Origin: Mastigocoleus testarum BC008
GTDB lineage: Bacteria > Cyanobacteriota > Cyanobacteriia > Cyanobacteriales > Nostocaceae
Assembly (NCBI RefSeq): GCF_001456025.1
Contig: NZ_LMTZ01000127.1
Coordinates: 1-64,000 of the forward strand
Direction: 5' to 3'
DNA length: 64,000 nucleotides
Shown here: in pieces, positions 57,362 to 64,000 of the stretch
Position numbering within the stretch: the stretch's first letter is position 1
Layout: the number at the start of each line of letters is the position of its first letter
The notes under the pieces: model-generated
Databases searched by the model: none
The model's input: the letters and a program-made list of their open reading frames with translations, nothing else
What the model was told of the DNA's origin: nothing
Position numbers and translations under genes: made by a program

Positions 57362-58540
57362 CTACTTCTTCAACTTAATTTTGGTTAAGAAGACCTTTTG
57401 ACCGTAATAATGACCCAAAATTCTCAGATGGTCTACTTTTTGCGAAGCCAAATTAAAAGCTCCGACCTGACTCATACCCAAACCGTGACCCCAACCACGT
57501 CCATCTAAAACGAAATTACCGTCTGATGTTTGATTAAGATCAAATCTAGTACTGTTTAACCTCAAAGCAGTGCGAACCTCTTCACCTTTAAGTGTTTTTG
57601 TACCCTTATCTCCAACAATTTTTAAGGCTGTAACACTTTGATGAGGTGACCTTTGTTCGATCTTCATTTCCTCAACTTTACCAATGGAAGGAAATTTGGT
57701 ACTAATTTGATCAGGAGAAAAAGTTTTTTGCCAAATACACTTTTGTGCATAGGAACCATTTACATTCCCATCGAAACCAGGAACTGCTCGGAGGTAAGGT
57801 AAAGGATTACCCCAAACATCTTCTACATTTTCCGTATGACCGCCAGAACAAGCATGAAAAACTGAAAGAATTGGTTGATTATTATAAGTTAATACCTGGT
57901 CTTTGGTTGCATCAACCGCAGCATATACGGTGGGAGTTTCTTTCTTGACCCCTTCGTAAATTTGCCAGCGATCTGGAGTATCACCCACATCATAGATTGG
58001 ATTTTTCCGCTGTCTTTCTCGTTTGTAAAGAGCATAGGTACGAGCGGCGATCGCTTGAGCTTTTAGAGCTTCTGGATGCCAACTTGGATTCATTTCTCCA
58101 CCAATCACGCTGTAGAGATATTCTTCTAGATCTACCCAATTGACAGCAGTTAAACCTTCTTGGGTTGGTAAAACTAGAGTTCTGCCACGATACCACTTAT
58201 CACCAATATAAACAAATCCTTTTCCTTGTGGTTCGATCCAAAATAAACCAGAACGCCATCTATCTAAAGCAACTCCCCCACCGGAAGCTGGTTGAGCATA
58301 ATAAGCTTTCATTTTAGGTAATTGTCCTAAAGTTTTCCCACTACCGTCTTTGACGATTGCTGTAGTGGAACTACCAACTCTTACTTGCTCCACATTTCTT
58401 TCTATAGCTACCCGCAAAATTACGGATGCTTGGGCTGGGGCTAGTAAAATCATCCAAGTGACAATACTAAGCCACCAATGATGTCCTTTCATCTGGGGAA
58501 TTCGAGAAAATATAGCGGCTACAAACAGTTGGATTTTCAT
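57362..58540 (-). CDS. SpoIID/LytB domain protein
   Basis: SpoIID-type proteins are lytic transglycosylases that cut denuded glycan strands. The 392-residue product has a signal or membrane anchor (about 25-40). An SH3-like N-terminal region (about 40-120) precedes the SpoIID domain: LEEYLYSVIGGEMNPSWHPEA (the catalytic Glu lies in GGEM), AQAIAARTYALY, FHACSGGHTENVEDVWG, and the C-terminal GRGWGHGLGMSQVGA. All family motifs are intact. It is common in cyanobacteria, where it may act in septal wall or heterocyst junction remodelling (inference). Confidence 0.92.
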   Translation of the reverse strand: MKIQLFVAAIFSRIPQMKGHHWWLSIVTWMILLAPAQASVILRVAIERNVEQVRVGSSTTAIVKDGSGKTLGQLPKMKAYYAQPASGGGVALDRWRSGLFWIEPQGKGFVYIGDKWYRGRTLVLPTQEGLTAVNWVDLEEYLYSVIGGEMNPSWHPEALKAQAIAARTYALYKRERQRKNPIYDVGDTPDRWQIYEGVKKETPTVYAAVDATKDQVLTYNNQPILSVFHACSGGHTENVEDVWGNPLPYLRAVPGFDGNVNGSYAQKCIWQKTFSPDQISTKFPSIGKVEEMKIEQRSPHQSVTALKIVGDKGTKTLKGEEVRTALRLNSTRFDLNQTSDGNFVLDGRGWGHGLGMSQVGAFNLASQKVDHLRILGHYYGQKVFLTKIKLKK

Positions 58541-58795
58541 ACTAAAGAACTAGTAGTACCTTCGTTGATCTGACGCACTTCAGAGCAGTAGTTTCCCACT
58601 TTTTAACATTTTTCTCAAAGATTAGACTAGCAACGGGAAAGCAGCAAAAAAAACTGAGTATTATAGATTACATTTCTGTAGGTTATATAAAGTAGTAGTT
58701 ATTTAATTTCTCCTGTCTTGAGTTTGATACTCGAATAAAGCTTAAACCTAAACAAAACCTAATGTAATGAGTGCGTAAGTCTTAATAAACTTAAT

Positions 58796-59530
58796 TCAAA
58801 AACCCAAGAGTTGAAAAGCTGCAATCAATGATACCGTATAAATAAACTTATTAAATAATTTTTGGGGAATTTTCGGTAGTAGTTTGTAGCCTAGAAATAC
58901 ACCAAATCCAGCAAAAGGCAACATCCACAAATCGAATGCTAAAGTTTGATGATCGATAAAATTAAGCTTATAAAATATAGGGAACTTACCAATATTGGCT
59001 ATAAGAAAAAACCAAGCAGTGGTTCCCATGAAGTTATGCTTATCAAATCCCTTGGATAATAAAAAAATACTGGTAATTGGACCTGCTGCATTACCAATTG
59101 TCGTAGCGAAACCAGCCACTGCACCGAAGATAAGAGGGGACAAACTATGTTTGGAAATCCAGCGTAGATCGAATTGATGGCGCAGCCACTCCAATAACAG
59201 TAAAGTTATTACCAAAATACCTAAAACAGTTTTCAAATTTTCGCTACTCACTTCAGTAAGAAGACGAAAACCACAAAACATACCTATAAAACAACCGGGA
59301 AGCAAATGCAATAGTTCTTTTGTGTCAGCGTAATACCTGTAATACCATGCAGCGAATAAGTCAGCGCAGATTAGAATCGGAAGTAATATCCCAATGGATT
59401 GTTTTGCTGGAAAAATAATTGCCATAATTGGGACTACCAAAATACCTGCACCTGGTACCCCTGTTTTACTAAATCCCAACAAAGCACCCGCAACAGCACT
59501 CACAGTTAGCACAGTTAAATTATTTAGCAT
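58796..59530 (-). CDS. TauE/SafE family permease, second copy
   Basis: The 244-residue protein has about eight helices and the family's glycine-rich loops: GALLGFSKTGVPGAGILVVPIM at the N-terminus and GAVAGFATTIGNAAGPITSIFLL in the middle. It differs clearly from the copy at 43155, since the second loop reads TTIGNAAGP in place of GVGGG. The substrate is unknown. It is monocistronic, about 90 bp from topIB on the same strand. Confidence 0.85.
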   Translation of the reverse strand: MLNNLTVLTVSAVAGALLGFSKTGVPGAGILVVPIMAIIFPAKQSIGILLPILICADLFAAWYYRYYADTKELLHLLPGCFIGMFCGFRLLTEVSSENLKTVLGILVITLLLLEWLRHQFDLRWISKHSLSPLIFGAVAGFATTIGNAAGPITSIFLLSKGFDKHNFMGTTAWFFLIANIGKFPIFYKLNFIDHQTLAFDLWMLPFAGFGVFLGYKLLPKIPQKLFNKFIYTVSLIAAFQLLGF

Positions 59531-59617
59531 TACACGGTATTAATTGTTTTTTTATTAATCGATTTAATAGCAAATCATCTGAAAAGTTCCAGTACTAATA
59601 GAAGCCAATAGTGATTA

Positions 59618-60748
59618 TTATTTAAATTCCTGTAACAAATGCTGCTCTAAAATATTTAATACCGCTTGTTCTACCGGACGCGATTCCAATTGATTCTTAT
59701 CACTTTGATAAGCTGCTTCAATGGCTGGAAATAGAGAGCTATCTTCATATGCTGCAAGAATTCCGGGGTGAACGTAATACTTACGACAAGTCGCAGGACG
59801 ATTTCCCAATTCCCGTGCAACACCTTTTATTGCTTTAGTAATATTTTTCTTAGCTTGTTTCTCTGATTCAAATTTACCTAATTCGTATAATTCTTGTGCT
59901 GTTAATACGGTCCCAAACCAGGTACGAAAATCTTTCGCTGTAAAATCTAAATCGGTAATTGTTTTCAGATAGTCATTAACATCACTAGAATCAATTGATT
60001 GACGCTTATCGTCATCATCAATGAATTGAAATAACTCCTGTCCTGGTAATTCTTGAATGCGTTTCACAATTTTTGATAAACGCCGATGACTCAACTCAAT
60101 ATCGTGTTCTACACCGCTTTTACCACGAAACTTAAATCGCAATCGCGAGCCAGAAATATCAACATGACGCTGTTTCATCGTTGTTAAACCAAAAGACTTA
60201 TTCCTTTGGGCGTACTGTTGATTCCCGACCCGAATTTTACTAGTTTCCAACAGCTTGACAACTGTAGCTAAGACCTTTTCCTTAGGTAAACCGTGTTTCC
60301 TTAAATCTTTTTCTACTTGTTGACGAATTTTAGGTAAGGCTAATCCGAAAGCAATTGTGCGGTTAAATTTGGTTTGAGAACGAATTTTGCGCCACAGTTT
60401 ATGATATCGATATTGCTTGCGTCGTTTCTCATCTCTCCCTGTAGCTTGTAGATGTCCTTGGGGGTGGGGACAAATCCATACTTCTTTCCAAGCAGGAGGT
60501 ATGACGATGGCTTTGATTCTATTTAATTCGTCTTCGCAATCAATTTTATTCCCTTGTGTATCGTAATAACAAAATCCTCTACCTCTACGCTGACGACTGA
60601 CACCAGGAGTCTTATCATTAACATAGAGCAAGCCAACAATCTCTGCAGATTCCGTAGGTTCCGTAGCCAGAGCAGCCTTAACCTCTTGTTTTGCTAATTT
60701 ATTTTTCAGTTTTAACTGCATATCTACGAAGCCAGAATCGAGCCACAA
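59618..60748 (-). CDS. DNA topoisomerase IB (poxvirus-like)
   Basis: The enzyme relaxes supercoils through a 3'-phosphotyrosine. The 376-residue product has the N-terminal domain with FCYYDTQGNKI and PPAWKEVWICPHPQGHLQATGRD. The catalytic part contains KIRVGNQQYAQRNKSFGLTT (Arg), the KFRGKSG motif (Lys), FRTWFGTVLTA (Arg), and the Tyr in CRKYYVHPGIL. All catalytic residues are present. The first nine residues may not be native, because an internal ATG (MQLKLKNK) is a plausible start. The family is patchy in bacteria, which suggests old horizontal transfer. Confidence 0.92.
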   Translation of the reverse strand: MWLDSGFVDMQLKLKNKLAKQEVKAALATEPTESAEIVGLLYVNDKTPGVSRQRRGRGFCYYDTQGNKIDCEDELNRIKAIVIPPAWKEVWICPHPQGHLQATGRDEKRRKQYRYHKLWRKIRSQTKFNRTIAFGLALPKIRQQVEKDLRKHGLPKEKVLATVVKLLETSKIRVGNQQYAQRNKSFGLTTMKQRHVDISGSRLRFKFRGKSGVEHDIELSHRRLSKIVKRIQELPGQELFQFIDDDDKRQSIDSSDVNDYLKTITDLDFTAKDFRTWFGTVLTAQELYELGKFESEKQAKKNITKAIKGVARELGNRPATCRKYYVHPGILAAYEDSSLFPAIEAAYQSDKNQLESRPVEQAVLNILEQHLLQEFK

Positions 60749-60870
60749 TAATGATAAATTTAGCTTGTGACAACGTGTGATAAATCTACTTACGGAAATA
60801 ACAGCAATTATCCAAAAGAGTTATATCGCAACCTTAATTAAAATCACATTTATTAAAATCAATATGCAGA

Positions 60871-60892
60871 GAGACGTAACATGTTACGTCTC
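60871..60892. repeat. 22-bp perfect palindrome, dispersed
   Basis: GAGACGTAAC-AT-GTTACGTCTC is perfectly self-complementary. A sister copy at 41613-41634 has T for A at position 8 with its partner also changed, which suggests the structure is kept. It lies in the spacer between topIB and purD. Confidence 0.75.
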
Positions 60893-60959
60893 CACGAAGT
60901 TTTTAATAGCAAAAGAATCCTTCGTATTTAATGGAATAAGACCACTAGGAAAGATAAAC

Positions 60960-62240
60960 TCAAGAGGTTTTTGCAATTCGATGACCAATATCCCGACGGT
61001 AGTAAATCCCTTCGAAATTTATAGATTCAATTGATTTATACGCTCGATCTAAGGCTTGTTTAAAGTCTGCACCGACACCAGTAACATTTAAAACCCTACC
61101 ACCATTAGTTAATAACTGGGAATTATCTAATTTTGTCCCAGCATGAAATACTATTGCACCACTATCCTGGGCTACTTGAATCCCAGTAATAACCTTACCT
61201 TTTTCATAACTACCAGGATAACCACCAGAAGCTGCAACTACAGTTGCAGATGCTCCATCTTTCCAAGCAATGGGTGGCATTTGTGCTAATCTTTGCTGTA
61301 CGCATGCTAACATTAATTCTTCTAAAGGAGTTTCCAGTAATGCCAACACAACCTGAGTTTCTGGATCTCCAAACCGACAGTTAAATTCTAATACCTTAGT
61401 TTCTCCTGCAGGTGTAATCATTAAACCTGCGTAAAGTACTCCTCGATAATCAATATTCTTTTTCCTTAAGGCTGCGATCGCTTTTTCTAAAACCTCTGTT
61501 TGCACCCGCTCCATAATTTCTGGAGTTGCAATTGGGGTTGGAGCATAAGCTCCCATTCCACCTGTATTTTCTCCTTTATCTCCTTCGCCAATTTGTTTGT
61601 GGTCTTGGGCTGGTAACAAAGCTCGAATGGTCGAACCGTCAGTTAATGCTAAAACCGATACTTCTTGTCCGGTTAAAAATTCCTCTAATACCACGAAGTC
61701 ACCAGCACTATCAAATTGTCCGCCAAACATGGAATCAATTGCAGATTCAGCTTGTGCTAATGTTTCGGCAACAACTACACCTTTCCCTGCTGCTAAACCA
61801 TCCGCCTTGACAACAATCGGTAAACCTTGTGCCTTAACATAGGATTTAGCTGCATTTGCTTCGGTAAATACCGTAGATTTAGCCGTGGGAATACCTGCTT
61901 CTTGCATTAATGCTTTAGCCCAAGCTTTACTAGATTCAATTTGTGCTCCGGCTTTTGTGGGACCAAACACCAGTAAACCCCGAGCTTGGAGATAATCGGT
62001 AATTCCTTTTGCTAAAGGTACTTCCGGTCCAACCACCACTAAATCAATTTTGGCTTGTTGAGAAAATTGCCAAATTCCTTCAAAGTCGTCCACCTCCAAA
62101 GCTAAGTTTTCGCAACGACTCATAGTTGCTGTACCGCCATTTCCTGGCGCGCAAACAACCTGCTCAACCTGCTTGGACTGTAAGAGCTTCCAAGCGATCG
62201 CGTGTTCCCTTCCTCCGTTCCCAATAACTAAAACTTTCAC
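60960..62240 (-). CDS. purD: Phosphoribosylamine-glycine ligase
   Basis: PurD joins glycine to phosphoribosylamine with ATP, the second step of purine synthesis. The 426-residue protein has the N-terminal VLVIGNGGREHAIAW and VVVGPEVPLAKGI. The ATP-grasp part has KADGLAAGKGVVVAETL (about 144-160), EEFLTGQEVSVLALTDG and GENTGGMGAYAPTP, with FNCRFGDPETQVVL near 294. It is full length, and starts MKVLVIGNGG as in other bacteria. It is a stand-alone gene here, without other pur genes. Confidence 0.97.
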   Translation of the reverse strand: MKVLVIGNGGREHAIAWKLLQSKQVEQVVCAPGNGGTATMSRCENLALEVDDFEGIWQFSQQAKIDLVVVGPEVPLAKGITDYLQARGLLVFGPTKAGAQIESSKAWAKALMQEAGIPTAKSTVFTEANAAKSYVKAQGLPIVVKADGLAAGKGVVVAETLAQAESAIDSMFGGQFDSAGDFVVLEEFLTGQEVSVLALTDGSTIRALLPAQDHKQIGEGDKGENTGGMGAYAPTPIATPEIMERVQTEVLEKAIAALRKKNIDYRGVLYAGLMITPAGETKVLEFNCRFGDPETQVVLALLETPLEELMLACVQQRLAQMPPIAWKDGASATVVAASGGYPGSYEKGKVITGIQVAQDSGAIVFHAGTKLDNSQLLTNGGRVLNVTGVGADFKQALDRAYKSIESINFEGIYYRRDIGHRIAKTS

Positions 62241-62333
62241 TTATTTCCTTATTTGTTTATCTAAAGTATAGGTATATCAACCAAAGCGATCGTACTATAT
62301 AGGCGAGTCTTAGGGTTGATTGTTTGCCCATGA

Positions 62334-62552
62334 ATTATAGATACATTCATTAAGGCGATCACTATTGCTCCTGAAAATCCTGATATCTACTATGCAAAGG
62401 CTTTTACCCAGTCTTTAATGGAAGGAAAAACCCAAGAAGGAATTCAGAATTATCAGAAAGCTGCAGACTTTTATCAACAACAAGGAAAACCAAGCTATTC
62501 AAAGAATGCACTTGAGAAAATAAAGGAACCAAAAGATTTGTTAGATAAATAA
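62334..62552 (+). pseudogene. TPR-repeat fragment without start
   Basis: The 72-codon frame opens right after a stop codon and has no plausible start, but reads as a tetratricopeptide repeat tail. The text is AITIAPENPDIYYAKAFTQS, then LMEGKTQEGIQNYQKAADFY and QQQGKPSYSKNALEKIKE. Such TPR units are common in cyanobacterial proteins. The 5' part is lost, so it is probably a remnant. Confidence 0.6.
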
Positions 62553-62949
62553 CTAAGTATGGATTTAAAACAAGATTCATATAATTGGTGCTTGATATTA
62601 ACTTTACGTAAAAGTTGTTAGCGCTATATCTGCCACCAATGAAAATGGTTATAAAATAACAACGAAGCAGTCTGACAGTTAATTTATGACTACCAGTTAA
62701 TTTTTTTTTGCGGTTTCTTGTATATTTGAATGAAATTAGGTTTATGGAATTTAATTTATCTAAGCTAATTCATAGAGGTCAACTTATCGGAGTTAATTTA
62801 TGAAATTTGATTTTATAAATTAAATTAATGAAATTACATTTATAAAATTAAATTGATAAAATTAGATTTACGAAATTTGATTTACGAAAGTATATCTATA
62901 AAATTATCCTTATGAAACTGGCTTTATGAAACTATAATTTATAAACTAC
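62553..62949. other. AT-rich leader of the nSTAND gene
   Basis: The first 150 bp are AT-rich without a gene, and the rest is the tandem repeat described separately. Any promoter must lie within or before it. Confidence 0.5.
62795..62949. repeat. Degenerate 14-15 bp tandem repeat
   Basis: About ten units of the form TTTAYGAAATTWRA, such as TTTACGAAATTTGA, TTTACGAAAGTATA and TTTATGAAACTATA, run up to the start codon at 62950. Units vary at a few positions and in spacing. The array has no coding capacity. Confidence 0.7.
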
Positions 62950-64000
62950 ATGCTTTTGGATAATTCAAAAAACCCCTATCGTGGCTTGCAAGCTTTTGAA
63001 GAAGAACACAGCAAAATGTTTTTCGGTAGACAAGCTTTAACAGAAAAGTTGTACCAACAAGTTTGTCAACACCCATTAACGGTGGTAATGGGTGCTTCGG
63101 GAACTGGAAAATCCAGCCTTATTAAGGCTGGACTGATACCTCATATTAAAAAATTGGTTCCACGGGATTCCCTAGAGATGCTGTTTGGAAAGTCTCTACG
63201 AAAGCAATGGTATATTATTGCACCTATACGTCCTGGGGAGTCACCATTTAAAACTTTCAGTAATACATTGGCTGCAGGTCAATTACTGTCTACTGCAGAA
63301 GAAAAAATAGAAACTATTTCTGTCTGTATAGGCAATTGGTTACACGAAAATCCCCAGTCAAAATTACTACTGATAATTGAACGGGCGGAAGAACTATTTA
63401 CGATGTGCGGCGATCGCCAAGCTCGGAAAGATTTCCTGAATCTCCTAACAGATCTAGTAAGGGATCATGGGGAAAAGTTGCGACTTGTTATGACGCTACG
63501 CAGTGACTTTGAATCGCAATTTAAAGATACGGGTCTGCAAGAATATTGGCATGAAGCTCGGTTTATAGTTCCCAGGATGACGCGGGAAGAATTGCGCTCT
63601 TGTATAGAAAAGCCAGCTTCAGCAAGGTCAATAAGTTTCGAATCATCTTCTCTAGTGGAGAAGCTAATTGATGAAGTCATAAAGACATCAGAAGGTCTAG
63701 CACTACTTTCTTTTACCTTGGATGAACTCTATACAAAGTCTTTGCAGGCTGTCAAACAAGGTACAAGGCGAAAGAGGGTAATTACGCAGGCTGATTATCA
63801 ACAAATTGGAGGATTGACCCAGAGTCTTAATCGAAGAGCAGATAGTGAATACGAGGCTTTGGTCAAAATCGACCCAGAGTATGAGTTAACTATCCGTAAT
63901 GTAATAATGGTACGCATGTTAGCTGTAAGTGGTAGTAAATTGGCTCGCAGACGGATATATTTGTCTGAGTTGGAGTATCCAGAACCAGAAAAAAGTCGAG
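62950..64000 (+). CDS. nSTAND-type NTPase, N-terminal part (runs off the window)
   Basis: The open frame starts MLLDNSKNPYRGLQAFEEEH and continues to the window edge (350 codons). 'NPYRGLxAFxEEH...FFGR' is the entry motif of cyanobacterial nSTAND1 proteins. The Walker A is MGASGTGKSSLIKAG (about 47), the Walker B-like segment is SKLLLIIERAEELF (about 137-150), and LVMTLRSDF (about 180) is the sensor-like stretch. Such proteins usually continue into WD40 or TPR repeats and act as signalling or defence switches, but those parts are beyond the window. No effector domain precedes the NTPase. Confidence 0.85.
   Translation, partial: MLLDNSKNPYRGLQAFEEEHSKMFFGRQALTEKLYQQVCQHPLTVVMGASGTGKSSLIKAGLIPHIKKLVPRDSLEMLFGKSLRKQWYIIAPIRPGESPFKTFSNTLAAGQLLSTAEEKIETISVCIGNWLHENPQSKLLLIIERAEELFTMCGDRQARKDFLNLLTDLVRDHGEKLRLVMTLRSDFESQFKDTGLQEYWHEARFIVPRMTREELRSCIEKPASARSISFESSSLVEKLIDEVIKTSEGLALLSFTLDELYTKSLQAVKQGTRRKRVITQADYQQIGGLTQSLNRRADSEYEALVKIDPEYELTIRNVIMVRMLAVSGSKLARRRIYLSELEYPEPEKSR

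Overview
The window is chromosomal DNA of a cyanobacterium, most likely a filamentous, heterocyst-forming type. The reasons are the duplicated photosystem I and II and allophycocyanin genes, many HIP1-like GCGATCGC octamers, AT-rich spacers filled with heptamer tandem repeats (CTGACTC, GATTAGG, AATAAGT types), and cyanobacterial families such as PEP-CTERM, RcaC-like regulators and nSTAND proteins. I cannot name the species from the sequence alone.

The core (about 16.8-42.8 kb) is a far-red light photoacclimation (FaRLiP) cluster built as two divergent arms. The left arm is on the minus strand. In transcription order it reads psbA3, apcD5, apcB2, an apcD paralog, apcE2, a second apcD paralog, psbD3, psbC2, a 46-codon membrane ORF, psbB2, psaF2 and psaJ2, and it ends at a strong terminator near 16.84 kb. 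The right arm is on the plus strand: rfpB, rfpA, rfpC, chlF (the D1-like chlorophyll f synthase, with its Gln-Asp motif), psaA2, psaB2, psaL2 and psaI2. RfpA is a knotless phytochrome kinase that should sense red/far-red light and signal through RfpC and the RcaC-like RfpB. The structural genes then rebuild PSI, PSII and a two-cylinder allophycocyanin core. A 45-bp hairpin repeat occurs in the same orientation in both arms.

From 43.1 to 50.7 kb lies a sulfide-handling block: a TauE/SafE permease, a rhodanese with membrane tail, a persulfide dioxygenase-like enzyme, a type II sulfide:quinone oxidoreductase, a cytochrome bd oxidase (cydAB) and a cysteine-bearing ArsR regulator. Similar short motifs upstream of sqr, arsR and tauE suggest a shared operator (inference).

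The left flank (1-16.4 kb) holds an IS4-type transposase broken by a 25-bp insert, an EfeO-like lipoprotein gene cut off by that element, a PEP-CTERM protein, a zinc-ribbon membrane protein, ruvC, yvcK, comEC, a 1612-residue multidomain protein (trypsin-like, RTX-like, VWA, Calx-beta, cadherin-like, DUF4114-like) and an FG-GAP-like protein. The right flank (50.7-64 kb) holds a secreted triplicated beta-trefoil-like protein, tRNA-Val(GAC), a DNA methyltransferase remnant, a Tat-type agmatine deiminase-like protein, a lipoprotein, a conserved membrane protein, a SpoIID-like protein, a second TauE protein, topoisomerase IB, purD, a TPR remnant and the start of an nSTAND NTPase that runs off the window. 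Spacers are rich in dispersed palindromes, MITE-like elements and heptamer arrays.
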